Below are positions 1 to 13,093 of a stretch of DNA of 64,000 nucleotides, one piece after another (the stretch's first letter is position 1; the number at the start of each line of letters is the position of its first letter). The position numbers were made by a program, and so were the translations under genes. The notes beneath the pieces are model-generated. The model made no database searches, had not been told where the DNA came from, and saw nothing but the letters and a program-made list of their open reading frames with translations. The stretch lies in the NCBI GenBank assembly GCA_964035795.1, contig OZ038320.1:8392671-8456670 (forward strand), read 5' to 3'. The DNA comes from Pterobdella sp. o SKG-2022. Its lineage: Eukaryota; Annelida; Clitellata; Hirudinida; Piscicolidae.

Positions 1-1437
1 ATTGTGAGGTAGATATGTTGAGCAGATTTTAACTTATGTTGAAAGTCTAGCTTCATTTTCAAATATTGACTTTTTCATCATACTTCATTCGTAAATTAAT
101 TTAAAAAATTTTTAAGAGCTTGAAATTTAATATTGAAAATATACATGAGAATTTTCTATAAATTTATAAACTAATACTCTAATGGTGCAACCTCAATCAC
201 TTGGAAAACTAATGACCATTTAACATTTGGTAGATTTGTTTGACTTTTTATCACAAAATCACACTATAATTTTCTACTTTGAAAAGTACTTCTTATTTAA
301 ACTTTTTTAAGTTTATAAATGTAAACTTGTTTTGGGGCTTGGCATTTTTGTTTCGCTCATTTACACCTTGAAAATAATCTACATACACGAAAATCTTTTT
401 CGTATTCCATTTAGTTTTTCTAATAAAAATTTATCAAATGATTTCATTTTTTGTTTCTGGGGATAGCAAATATTAAAATAATTTTTGACATGAATCTAAC
501 GTAGAACGAAACAGTTTTTTTCTGCATAATTTTAAAATTTAACAATATTTAAAACATCAGTAACAGTCGTTTGTATGTTTTGATTAATGAGGCATTTTGA
601 CAAATATACTCGTTGAAGAAAAACGACTAGTAGTTTATGTCAACAATGAAGCCATTCACACAGTATTTTTGATAGTATAAATTTTATTTTGATTACTTTT
701 TCAGAATTCAATAGAAACTCTGATATTGGGTTTCGTGTTCATAATTTCCAATCATAAAAGCTCTAACAATCAATTTATATTCATGTTTTTTATCAATATA
801 AAATGTAGGTTTTTTTTATGTTATACAAGTTTTACTGAAAACTGGACTGTGATTCATCTTAACCTAAATTTCTGGTTATTATAATGGCAGAAAAAATAGA
901 TTATGAAACTGATACATTGTGTATAGGACTGTAAGTGAAAAAATTTAACAATGATTAAGTGCATTAAAATCGACGAAAAAAATTCTTTAGACTTCACGAA
1001 ATAAAAATATGGTTAATCACAAGCTAGTTTCTACGATCTCTTTGAAAAATGTGTAATGGCCGATTCCACTATGTAATGGTGGCTGAGTGAAATTTTTTGA
1101 CTGGTGAATAGTATCAAGTTGATGATGATGACGAAAATGCATAAGTGATATCATCATCATAGTATGTGCTGTGGATACTTTTACTTTGAACAAGATGTGA
1201 TTAAAAATAAAAAACTCAAAATTAAGTGGTTTAAAAACAATTGTTATTTGCTTATATAAATGTTTAGCTTTATTTAAATATCAATCTTAATGATAAACAG
1301 AATCATCCTCTCATCATAATTGATTTAGAATTTGAACTTTCGTTTTGTAAAACCCAATCTGGGAGAATAAATAGCGTAAAACAGAATAAGATGATTGAAA
1401 TTATAACTTGTTAGTTAAGACCCTTTCAGATCACGAA
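1..1437. other. Upstream spacer, no gene seen
   Basis: AT-rich sequence with no supported coding exon on either strand. The short motif CTTTCAG just before the first oxidase ATG could be the acceptor of a 5'UTR intron, because the same layout occurs before the second oxidase copy at about 5770. A small imperfect inverted repeat built from GATGATGATG and CATCATCATC lies at about 1121-1160. Confidence 0.5.
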
Positions 1438-3964
1438 ATGTCCGAAGCTTGTCACGTGTGTGTGGTTGGGGCAGGTGCTGTAGGCTTGAGTGCAGCTGTA
1501 CAATTGCAAGAAATGCTAAGAAACAAAGGGGAAGTGGTAATCATAGCTGAAAAGTTTGAGGAAGAAACAACTAGTGATGGGGCTGGAGGTCTCTTTTACC
1601 CAGGCATTGATGTAACAAAAAGTGTACCAGAAAACCTTTTTAGCCAATGGTCGGTCTGATTCATAACATTTTTTCGATGAAAAATCACTTAAAACTATAC
1701 CAATTCAAAAAATTATACAAGTATATTTCGTTTTTTAAGGTTTAAAGATTCTTTCAAGTTTTTTCATGGTTTAGCTAATTCTTTTGAAGCCTCCGAGGCA
1801 GGCGTTCAATACATTTCAGGGTGTGAAATTAGACAAAGTCTAAACCAAAAGGTGATCAAAATCTCATAACGATCCTCAAAAAAAGTTGTTTCTAATTATA
1901 ATAATAGTTTAAATTGTCATCATTTCAACGTCTAGTTAAATGTTGATTCTCAAGTATAATGAAAGAGATGCAATTTCATAGAATATTGGTTTTTTTCAAA
2001 AAAGTCTTTTACTTGTTTTCCTGAAACAGCACTTTCAGCATCCGATATATAAAGAAATATTCTATGACATTCGTGACCTTAATGAAAAAGAAAGAAAGCT
2101 TTTTGGCTTTGGAGAAAATGTGTAAGATATTTCTAAGAATTGAATTAAGACTTTCGAATCTCAATGGAAATTGATTTTTTTACAGAGAAGCAAAGTTTTA
2201 CACAACGCTGATGATAGAGGGACGTTGGTTTTTGCCTTGGCTAATGAAGAAGTACGTTCAACTATACAACTCAATGCAAATAAGTTTGCTCAAAACCATA
2301 AATAAATTTTTGAAGATTCAAGCAGAATGGAGGAAAAGTAATCAAAAGAAAAATTAAAAGCTTCAAGGAAGTATGCAATTATTTTTAGTTGTTTAATTTC
2401 AAGTACTTTAAATATTCGTTTATGCAAGATTACAATTTCAACTTCCATAGCTTGCTGGAGAGTTTGATATAGCCATAAATTGCTCGGGGCTGGGTAGCAG
2501 AGAAATCTTTAATGACCATAAGGTGGTTCCCATCAGAGGACAGGTTAGACACTACCTTTATGAAGTGCGAAAAAACAATAAGAAACATTCACAGATCAAG
2601 TTTAGATTGATTAAAATCAATTCTCAATTTAGTTTAAATTATGTAACGTTAAAAGAATTTTTTGTTTTTTTATTGAGNNNNNNNNNNNNNNNNNNNNNNN
2701 NNNNNNNNNNNNNNNNNNNNNNNNNNNNNNNNNNNNNNNNNNNNNNNNNNNNNNNNNNNNNNNNNNNNNNNNNNNNNNNNNNNNNNNNNNNNNNNNNNNN
2801 NNNNNNNNNNNNNNNNNNNNNNNNNNNNNNNNNNNNNNNNNNNNNNNNNNNNNNNNNNNNNNNNNNNNNNNNNNNNNAGATTAACTTGATTTTTATCTTT
2901 TTGCCAATGTGCTTAATTTTTAAAGGACAAATAAAATCTCAAAGTATCTTTATAAATCAGTATCAGCTAAAAATAACGTAAAATTAATATCTTCTTTAAG
3001 TAATTTCCATTCAATATATCTAAATTTTGAAAATTTTTATGACTCAATAATGAATGAAGATTGTTCTTGTAAATTACTACTTTTTCTAATAAACTGATTT
3101 GATACTGAAGTGCCTAAGAGTCAAAGCTCCCTGGGTCAAACACTTCTTCTCCATAGATGGAGCAACAACATGCATCTTACCTGGGTAAGTATATTAACAT
3201 TCTTTTTAAGCAAGTAAGTTGTTTTTGAATCGAAGTTAAGCAAAATTAAGGCTAAGTTCATATTAATTTAAAAAATAGGAAAGAAACAGTTTGTGTTGGA
3301 GGAACTTATCAAGTGGGAGACCACGATACTCAAGTAAGAAGTGAAAACACTGCAGAAATATGGAGAGAGGCTTGTCGTTTTGTACCAAGTCTTGAGGTTC
3401 GTTAGTTGTCGTGAAAAAAAAACAATGAATCATCCATAAATTTATTTAATATAATTTTGTAAAACATTTTTTGATGTATGTTGATTGAACCGAAAAATTC
3501 TTCTATATTTACAAATTAAAATGCTACTTGATTAACATGAGAAAAATCCCCATCAAGTCTATAAAAATAATGTCTTAATTCTCGAAAAAATTTTTTGAAT
3601 TTTTGTCTTATGAGCAAAATATTGCAATTTCAGTTTATTTTTTTATTTAAGTTGATTCCAATCCAAAGAAAGCAGAAATCCAGTGGTGTTGGGTGGGTTT
3701 GAGACCTCACAGAGACCCAGTTAGATTGGAAAGAGAAGACTTGCATTTCGGAGATCTTGTATTGAAGGTTTTTTAATTCATAGTTAATAATTTAAACTCA
3801 AAATTTTTCTTCATTATATTTTTGATGTCTTTCCATTAAAGGTTGTTCACAACTACGGTCATGGAGGTAATGGTATGGCTTTATGTTGGGGAACAGGAGT
3901 GCATGTGTGTCGTCTTGTGGAACAAATACTTTTGATTAAAAGCAAAATTGAAAGTTTTGTTTGA
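1438..3964 (+). CDS. D-amino-acid / D-aspartate oxidase, copy 1 (no PTS1)
   Basis: FAD-dependent oxidase that deaminates D-amino acids to 2-oxo acids, NH3 and H2O2. Ten exons join in phase: 1438-1649, 1740-1851, 2030-2121, 2186-2251, 2316-2370, 2451-2543, 3111-3184, 3279-3396, 3669-3767, 3842-3964, giving 347 aa, the usual family length. Residues 11-16 form the Rossmann motif GAGAVG. TTSDGAGG (44-51) is the flavin-binding loop. LRPHRDPVRLERE (about 285-297) carries the substrate arginine region and HNYGHGGNG (310-318) is the C-terminal FAD signature. The start MSEACHV is chosen because the dinucleotide fold begins at once; the reading frame extends upstream only to a TTG. The 200-base N run lies in intron 6 and does not affect the protein. 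The C-terminus ends SKIESFV, so the SKL of copy 2 is lost. D-Asp versus neutral D-amino acid preference cannot be decided by eye. Confidence 0.92.
2678..2877. other. Assembly gap (run of N)
   Basis: About 200 N bases within intron 6 of the first oxidase gene. The round size suggests a scaffolding gap of estimated length. A reading frame drawn through it (2523-2981) is meaningless. Confidence 0.95.
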
Positions 3965-5784
3965 ATGTAATATAATGTTATACTATGACTTTTTCTAGAA
4001 TTTTCATTAAATTCAAATTTAGTTTTAAAAAAATTGCCTGACTTTTAATTACTTTGTTAACTAAATGTAAATATAGAAATTTTTCAAAGTTTTTTTGGAT
4101 GTGGTGCAAATCGGAAAAAAAATCGTCAGTTATCGCTCTTCGGAATTATTTATTCTTTAAGATTTGGCGTTTTAGATTTAGACATTGATCCAGTTAATGT
4201 ACATAGTGAATAATAATTTTAAATTCTAGCTATCTCAGTCTTGTAAAATCTTCTTTTTTCTTTTTTTGTTTGTTAATGAAACTTTGAAATTTCATTTTTC
4301 TTTTTTTTCCTTGCTCCACCCAAGCTCATTAGATTACTTCCTTTTAATATGTCTTATAGATCCTTTAAGATTTTTTTTCTAAAACTCCTTTTGTTTATTT
4401 TTCATAATTTTTAAAATTCGCTAATTTTAAGTTAACTATATTTCAATTAATTTTGTGTGTTTGCGCTTATTTCTTATCTCTTGTTTCAATTTTTCAGAGG
4501 TTTTATTCAATGAAATTTAAGATTTCGGCTCGTTCTACAGAAAATTTTTTTTGAATGACAAACCTTTCAGATCATTTATCGAAGAGCACATGGTTTGTGA
4601 ATTTTAATTAAAATTGGCCTTATATCATTTGGTGTTCCTTTATTCGACTTAATATTATAAATATGAAAATCTAGGTGAAAAGCTATGTTTTTTTTTTGAT
4701 TTTAGAGTATTTTATAAACAAATTTATTTTTTTCAAGACAATTTCAATGTCCGCAACATCGATTTTAAGTTTTCTTCAAAGTTAAAACAGTTCTCGAAAA
4801 ACAAACAATAACAACTAAATACAAAACCGAAAAAAATAAAAATACTTCAAGCTTGAATGGAAATTTATGAGTATCAAAAAGTTGAAAAGACCTATAACGT
4901 TATGTATATTTTGACTGTGGCTATCTGTCGTGAAAGTTTGAGTTCATTCACTTAGAATTGAATTTTTGTATGTAAAATTTTAAAAAGTTAATTAGTTAAA
5001 AATTTTAAATTTTATGAAAAACATTAGTGGCCATCAAAACTCTCTTTTTTGGTATAAAAAAATTTCAAATTTATCGTTCAGCATTGCCATTTGATCTTAA
5101 TTCATAAAATAATTTATGCAGAGGGTGAGCAAAATATTTCATCGCAAAAGCTAATGTTTTTTGATTTGGAAAATTTAAAAGTAATCATCTTGAAAGAATG
5201 CAATGCAAAACGAAAAAATAATCAAATTAAATGCTTGATTTAATGCCCACTAGATGTTTCTAAGATATATGCACATTTATTTTGATTAACCTAAGTCTTT
5301 ATGCTTATACACTTCAAAGTTATATGAGAATTATTAAAAAATAATATCAAATATTCAAGTTAATTTATGTTATATAGTAATCAAAAATTTCGATGATAAA
5401 GAACTTTTTCAAAAAAATTGATTTTGTCGCAGTGAACATCATCGAATTTCGATCTCTCACCACTGTTTCACCATTATATAAAGTTTGCAATAAAAAAATA
5501 ACTAGTTTGATTATAGCGAATTATTACAGGAATTATAAAAAAAAGAATGAAATAACTGTAATTATTAATATCATAAAAAACTCAAGTGTATTAAAATATA
5601 TATTTATAGAACAAAACGACGTATACTTAAGCTGGAGACTGTATATCTCTTGATCTTTGAAACCATTTAGTTAGCTTATAAAACTTTGTTCACGCAACTA
5701 TTCAAACTAGATTTTTTCAAGATTTGAAACTATATGCTGAAGTTAACAAAAGATTTGTTGGTTAAAACTCTTTCAGCTCACAAA
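3965..5784. other. Spacer between the oxidase copies
   Basis: About 1.8 kb of AT-rich sequence with poly-T tracts. No exon resembling the neighbouring genes is seen. The frame at 5393-5653 has no recognisable motif and low-complexity Asn/Ile/Lys composition, so it is not called. Confidence 0.5.
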
Positions 5785-8700
5785 ATGTCCGAAGCTTGGC
5801 ACGTGTGTGTGGTGGGGGCAGGTGCAGTGGGTTTGAGTGCAGCCGTACAATTGCAAGAAATGCTAGGAAACAAAGGGAAAGTGTCAATCATAGCTGAAAA
5901 GTTTGGCAAAGAAACAACTAGTGATGGGGCTGCTGGTATGTTTAACCCAAGGGTTGATGTGACAAAAAGCGTTCCAGAGAATCTTTGCAGTCAGTGGTTG
6001 GTCAGAAAGCTTCTATAAACCATTGTTATAATGTTTCAGCAAAGAAAAATATGAAATGTATTAATCACTTAATTGCATATTGATACAAAACATTAAATAC
6101 GCTTGTTTTTTGATTTTTAAAGGTTCAGAGATTCTTACAATTATTTTAATGCATTAGCTAATTCTTCTGAAGCTTCCGAAGCCGGGATTCAAATAATCTC
6201 AGGATATGAGTTCACTCATACTTATTCAGATTCACTGGTAAAACTTCTACAAATTTCATTGAAATTATAATCAAATAATGCTATTTGAAATTTATTTCTA
6301 TATCCTCTCATAAACCTTCAAGCACTTACTAAAAAATCACATTCATTGAAAAAACACTGTTTCAAACCGCTAACAAGATTCACATATGGAGGGCCAAAAA
6401 AATTCAACCCAAAGTTGACGAAAATATAATTAGCCAGCGTGTGATAATAATCAAATTCAAGGGACATTTTAAAAATGCCCTAGTTTTTACGATCCTATCA
6501 AAAGTAAATAACCAATACAAGTATTTAATATAGTTGAATAAGGTTCTATAAAAAGCTATCATAACAATGAAAGCTTAATATATGCGATGTAGTATAGTTA
6601 TCACGAGGAATTTGGAATCTGTATCATTTTCTCAACTCGTCAAAGTAGCTAGACGGATAATCTTCATAGTATCTTCATGCAATAACCTGTGCTGAATCAC
6701 TAATTTCTCGATAATCGTGCAATGGTTTATATATGTCTGGAAGCTATATGAATATGCAAAAATGATGAATCTGTCATTACCACATAACTAGAAAGGTCTT
6801 TGCTCTCAATTAAAAAGCAAGTGTTTCAGATTCGTCCAAAATTCTATGCGAACTTTTTGTTGCAGAATGTTTTAAATCAATCAGGAAACTTCATTTATTA
6901 ATTACAATTATTTCACTTTCCATTTTAAAAATATTTGCAAAATAGCAAAATCGGGAGAATTTGGAAAACGATTTATATTATGATTACCGTGATCTGAATG
7001 AAAAAGAAAAGAAACGTTTTGGTTATGGAGGAAAACCAGTGTTAGATGTTTTTCACTAAATCTCCTATTTACTCTCAATTATTTAATCTCAACATCACAA
7101 AAAATTTTGTTTTACTAGAAGGTCAAAGTTTTACACAACGCTGATGATAGAGGGACGTTGGTTTTTGCCCTGGCTAATGAAGAAGTACGTTCAAATATAC
7201 AACTCAATGCAAATAAGTTTGCTTAAAACCATAAATAAATTTTTGAAGATTCAAGCAGAATGGAGGAAAAGTAATCAAAAGAAAAATTAAAAGCTTCAAG
7301 GAAGTATGCAATTATTTTTAGTTGTTTAATTTCAAGTACTTTAAATATTCGTTTATGCAAGATTACAATTTCAACTTCCATAGCTTGCTGGAGAGTTTGA
7401 TATAGCCATAAATTGCTCGGGGCTGGGTAGCAGAGAAATCTTTAATGACCATAAGGTGGTTCCCATCAGAGGACAGGTTGGACATTAAGTTTTTTGGCAC
7501 TCTATGGTAGTAAATGATAATAAATTGTGTTTAAAAACACACTCACAATAATTAAATTTTTTAGAATTTCTAAACTCTTTGTTCCAGTTTGCTTCGCTAT
7601 AGATTTTGATTCATAGAAGTTTATCGTAATCAATAAAGTTGTTACTATTTTCTTATGAGCACGTAGTCAACATTGTGACATGAGTAAACCCTAACACATA
7701 AAACAATTGACATCAAGACCTCCTTCTCGTTTTGAACCGTCATTGAAAGAATTAAAATGGGATTTTAACCACATTAAAAACTTTTGCAAAAAAAATTTTC
7801 AAAGATGAAAATTTGCTTTGATACCAAAACTTTTACGAGTCTGAAACTGGAGAAGAATGGAGAAAAGTGCTCAAGTCGTAATGCCAGTTTTAACACCACA
7901 TTCAGAGAAACTCTGCTTAGGCATTTTAATAATAATGATTTTAATGCCAGCTAAAGGTTAATTGTTTAGAATCACTTGTTTTTTATGTAAACATTCAGAA
8001 ACTTTTTCATATCATATTCATTATATTGAAACCTTATATTGGTTTAATTGCCACTTTAAGTTAAATTTTACTGAATGATTATAAATGAAGTTTTTTATAT
8101 AAAAAGTAGAGCATATGAATCAGCTTAGAGAGTATTAACTAAAGTCGGTCAACGGAGTTTGAACAGACATCGGTTAAACAATGAGTTACACGAAACCCGT
8201 TGAGTCACAAAAACCTGGCTTAAAGATTGGAAATATGCAACTATGTGCTCATTATAACTAATTTAATTAGTTACCGATCAGAAAATACTAATCTAAATAA
8301 TTGATTTAAAATCATATTTGAGGATAAAAGCAGCCGTTAAAATCATGCTTATTTTCCATTCGATAATTCGTTTATAAATTTTCCTCTAACCATATTTTAT
8401 GAACTATTGATAGTATTCAATTGATGGAAAGTAGAGTATAAATATATTTATAAAAGTTCCTTAAGCATATATCCGAATTCCATAAAGGTAATAAGAGCTA
8501 AAGCGCCCTGGATCAAGCACTTTATTTTTGTAGATGGGTACAAAATCTACATACTACCTGGGTAAAATGTTAAATTTTGTTTAAATTCTTCCATTGACTT
8601 TTCATAATTTCGGCTGTTTAATTACCAGAGGTAAGTATCTTTGCCACAAGATATACCGGCTACATGGCAATTTTATACCAGTTATCGATCATATTAAAAA

Positions 8701-9527
8701 TAAAAGAATTAACACTGAATGAATAAAAAGACACGGGAAGATTTTTAAGTACAACTAGTTTTCATTAAATATATTTAATAGAAAAAATGTACGATACTAA
8801 ACTAATGAAAAAGACGTAACTAAAATTTTAAAAATTTTAAAGTAATTTTGTCAGCCGGCTGTTATTATTGCTTTTTAAATACTGAAACAGCTAATTATAA
8901 AATACCTAGCACAGAAAAGAAACAGTTTGTGTTGGAGGGACTTATCAAGTGGGAGACCATGATACTCAAGTGAGAAGTGAAAATACTGAAGAAATATGGA
9001 AAGAGGCTTGTCGTCTTGTGCCAAGTCTTGAGGTTTGCTCTAAGAATGATTTGATAAAATACAATTCATAATTGATGATCAAGTTGAACTTAACGAATAT
9101 TATAGGGATTTTATATTAAATAGAAATATCTAAATGAAGATTAGTTGAAAATATCTTAGTGGAAAATTTTGAAAACACAATAAATTGTAATATGTTTGAA
9201 GAAAGCAGAAATCCAATGGTCTTGGGTAGGTTTGAGACCTCACCGAGAACCAGTGAGGTTGGAAAGAGAAGATTTGCGTTTTGGAGACCTTTCTTTGCAT
9301 GTAATTCCTTTCAATTATCAATCAATAACTCATCTAAACTAACCTTTTCTATTGAGAACTTAAATGTTTATCATTTGTTGTCATTATGAATAATTTATAA
9401 AAAATTTCCATTAAAGGTTGTTCACAACTACGGTCATGGAGGTAATGGTATGGCTTTATGTTGGGGAACAGGGATGCATGTGTGTCGTCTTGTGGAACAA
9501 ATACTTTTAAAAAAAAGCAAACTTTAA
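5785..9527 (+). CDS. D-amino-acid / D-aspartate oxidase, copy 2 (ends SKL)
   Basis: Tandem paralogue of the preceding oxidase with the same ten-exon structure: 5785-5996, 6123-6237, 6946-7040, 7119-7184, 7249-7303, 7384-7476, 8488-8561, 8915-9032, 9202-9300, 9417-9527, giving 345 aa. GAGAVG (11-16), TTSDGAAGMF, LRPHREPVRLERE and HNYGHGGNG are all present, and no frameshift or internal stop was found. The protein ends KKSKL, a canonical PTS1, so a peroxisomal location is inferred, as for vertebrate DAO and DDO. Exons 4-6 and their two introns are almost identical to copy 1, while other introns do not align. The stop codon overlaps an AATAAA at about 9526 that could serve as poly(A) signal. Confidence in the family is high; substrate is not resolved. 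Confidence 0.93.
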
Positions 9528-11111
9528 ATAAAATGTCGAATTCGATTTTTACTAAATAAATTTAAATAAATAATTTTTATATACTTTATTGAAAAAAAAG
9601 AATAAATTTGATTATTAAATTGTACCTTCTTCCTGTTTAGAGTGTTTTAAATAAATAATACCTTGATTAAAATCGATCATTTTAAAAGATTTAATAACTA
9701 AAAAAACTAAGTTTTTCGATATAAACTAGATATAAAATACTCATCGACTCATAAGTCACCAAAGATAGATCCATCAATAATCCGGAAAAGATTTCTTGTG
9801 GCATTTTTGAAATGTTTTAGAATGCTTTTTCAGTATTTACAGTTCAAGAGCCAATTATGCAATTTGATAGAAAATTCCAATGAATTTCACAAAACTAAGT
9901 TATAACTTTTTTTGAAGATAGAAACAAAATTGTTTTTTTATAAACTGATATCCTATAATGGTTAAAAATGTGAAGTGTGTGGGTTTTGATTAGAATATTT
10001 TTATGGTAGTTTCTTATAACGAATATACGTTTTTGGAGTTATTTCTTATGTTTAAAAAAATATTTTTTCAAAATAAAAATGAACAAATACTTCAATATAT
10101 TTTTATTTGAAGATAACGACTGTGAGTTTCTGTTAAAATATAGCATCAAACCGTTTCATTAGAACAAGCTTATCTCGAATTTACAAAGATTATGTCTTTT
10201 AATTTTTTACGAAATAAGGATCTGATTGATGATTACTATATCACTGAACGTGTATATTCCGAAATGACCATTCCACAGTATATGACATTAAATAAAAGAA
10301 AAACTATTTGATTAAGCTGAAGTTTTATATTAAAAATGTCACCAGAAAATGTTTTAAGATCCGTACCAAAGTACAAGTTCAGAATTGAAAATTTTTTTTG
10401 TGATAAATGCACTTTTTTGAATAATTTTTAGTTTGAAAGTTAAGATTTAATGTGAAAACCTATGATTTTTTTTTATTTCGTAAAAGACAACAAAACTTTG
10501 GTTTTTCACGCAGTAATTTACTTATGAACAACTTTTAATAGGAGAGATTGAATGACCAGTCTATTTTTTGAACATTTCATAAATAGCCCCCTCTTGGTCA
10601 TGACGTGTCTGGATTTATAAGGGCCTGCTATATATGTTCGAAAATGCAGTTTTTCGGCTAATAAATCATTCAAAGTGTTTTATTACTTTGTTTTTCAAGC
10701 TTCTTCAATTTATCGGGAAATAAATAAAAAAAACTTCAAATAAAACGTATTTACATTTTTCACTTTCTAACGGGGCTGGTTAAAATCATTTTTTTTGTAT
10801 TCCAAAGTTTATTTTATAATAAACTTTTATTTTAAAACAAATAATTTGAGTTTGAATCTTTTTTTAACTTGTTCATTTTGAATTATTAAATTCAAATTTG
10901 TTCTTAATAGGACCATTTAATTGATATTATTTTTAAGTTGCGAAGAATAAAAAACGTTTCACAGGAATTTTTTCAAATAAATTTTTGAATAGTAAAACTT
11001 TTAAGAAAATTTTATTCAAATTTTTTAAGTTATAAATGGTAATATCTCTCATTGGTTTCAAGAGAAATTTTGCCAATTTATTTCGGACGTATTCATTAAT
11101 AAACTTATAAC
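9528..11111. other. Spacer, no gene seen
   Basis: AT-rich sequence between the second oxidase and the C2H2 gene. No supported exon, RNA gene or element was recognised. The antisense frame at 10933-11130 has no family features. Confidence 0.5.
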
Positions 11112-12475
11112 ATGAATGAAGAGCATGCAAAAGTAAAACGACTTTTAGTTGAAACTATATCAACCTTGTGCAAAAACAGTCTCACGTACAATTACTCTTT
11201 GTTGCTACAAGGAGTAATAGGCATTACATTAGATGAAGAAACAACTTTTCTTGTTCCAATTAATGAAACCATAGAATTGCCCTTCCCTTTAAAATATTCT
11301 AACAAGGGAAAGACTCATCCTAGAGTTGATAAATGCATCAACACTGATCAAAATATTTTCATCTGCAATAAACCATCAGAAGTTAATGTTGACAATCATA
11401 GTAATGAAAATTTAAGAGAAGAAGCAATAAGAATTTTGTCAGAAAATTCAGAAAGTAATCAACATAATTTGTACAATAATCATGTAAAGATTAATTCTCC
11501 ATCTAACAAAACTACTGGAGAAATTGTTGAAAATAAACTTAATGAAGGTAAAAATGTACATCTCCAAACCAAACAAATAATAAAAGTTGAAGCTGATTAT
11601 AATTTGGATTCAGATTATATTGAGTCACCTGATACTGCAAATAAAGTTCAACAAAATGATCTCTGCTTAGAAAAGAATAACAATGACCAATGCAATTTCA
11701 TTAGTTCTCAAGCTGAAAGCTCTTCCCACAGACGAAATGACAAAATATTAGATAGTGTAGAAAACAATGATAGTAAAAACCATTCCAATGACTCTGAACC
11801 TCAAAATTCAAATGAAAGTTGTATGATGTATGATATTTGGAAGAAAAGTTCTTTCAATAATTCAGTAAGATTTTCATAAGTTCAATATTGGGTTTTTCAT
11901 TAATGTTTTTTATTTCAGTTTCCAAGCTTCGTTCATCAAAATGGTTTTTCCACAGAGAGCAGTTCTATAAAGAGTTCACATAGTACTTTATTCAGCAGTT
12001 CAAATCATGATTCCCATAATGCAAATAATTCATTTAACAATTTTGTAAATAATGGCCAACAGATGAAAGAACAATCCTTTTTTAATAATGAAAAATCTTG
12101 TAAGATTTTATTTTATTTGTTACAAATATTTTAGTTTATTTTTATTTTACTAAAATACCAAAAGGTTTTGAAGATGGCAAAAGTTTTGACTCTCTACCCA
12201 ATTATTCCATGCTCATTGGAAGCAGGTGAATTTGAGGATAACTTAATTTAACATTTTTAACATCAGGAAGTTGATTCAATTTTTCATTATGAAATCTATA
12301 CAATATATTAAACATTATATTTTTGAAACTTAAATTTCATAATTTTAGATTTGTTTGTGAAATAAGTGATTGCGGAATGAGCTTTAGTAACAGGCAGAAT
12401 CTTTTACGTCACCAAACGCAAAAGCATGGCAGAATCAAAACAACACGAAAATCGAAGTATTCAGCCTACCTATAA
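11112..12475 (+). CDS. Single C2H2 zinc-finger protein, unrecognised family
   Basis: Four exons join in phase: 11112-11864, 11919-12099, 12165-12225, 12349-12475, giving 373 aa. Residues 1-60 (MNEEHAKVKRLL onward) are hydrophobic and evenly mixed, and look like a small folded domain. The middle, about 70-310, is Asn/Ser/Glu-rich and probably disordered. The last exon encodes one finger of the form C-x4-C-x12-H-x4-H (VCEISDCGMSF ... RHQTQKH), then a basic tail KTTRKSKYSAYL. A nuclear DNA- or RNA-binding role is inference from the finger and basic tail only. I do not recognise an orthologue. The Kozak context is ordinary (AACATGA). It converges on MEPCE, whose stop lies 0.6 kb downstream. Confidence 0.75.
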
Positions 12476-13093
12476 TTTTTTTAAGTCTTACAGATTGGAC
12501 TATCATATTTATTGAAATAAGATTTGTGGTTACTTTTCACTAATTAACTTTTTAGAGAAATCATGTATTTTTTAAGTTTTCCACTATTTGTATTTTGTAA
12601 ACCATTGGTTTAGACTGATCGAGAACGATATTTAAATTTATTAAATTCTTTTCTTATTATTCTAAATCTGAAGACTTTTTAAAAGATATTGTAAATTTTT
12701 TATCAAGCGGTATGTACTAACACACAAATTCTTCTATCGTCAGTATTCCGAGCAAGATTTCTTAAATAAATTATCTTTGAAACTTTCATTTTTCAGTTGT
12801 TTTTCATCTTCAAAAACTTGATTTGATATATACTAAGACAAGTTACATTTAATTTCGGTTTTTTATCGTTTAATAATTAGATTTTTGAAAATCATGGCAG
12901 GTTAGATGGGATTTTCAGCTTAACCATAACTACATGATTTTTATTCAAAAATATGAATAATACATTTCAAGTAAAATGTTCGTGAACAATTCACCATATC
13001 CAGTTCAAATGTCAATTGATGACTAATTATTATTACTATTGAAGTATTTTGCTAGTATGGTGACTAGTGACATTAATTTTTATAAATATTACA
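12476..13093. other. Convergent intergenic region
   Basis: About 0.6 kb between the convergent C2H2 and MEPCE stops. AT-rich, presumably the two 3'UTRs. No other feature seen. Confidence 0.5.

Noticed and set aside
2523..2981. Open frame through the N gap
   Set aside because: It is an artefact of translating N; only 2451-2543 is exon, and the rest is intron 6 of the first oxidase.
3842..3964. First oxidase copy as a pseudogene
   Set aside because: All ten exons join with correct phases to 347 aa and keep every FAD motif; only the targeting tail is changed.
5393..5653. 86-codon plus-strand frame between the oxidases
   Set aside because: Low-complexity Asn/Ile/Lys composition, no splice context, no paralogue near copy 1.
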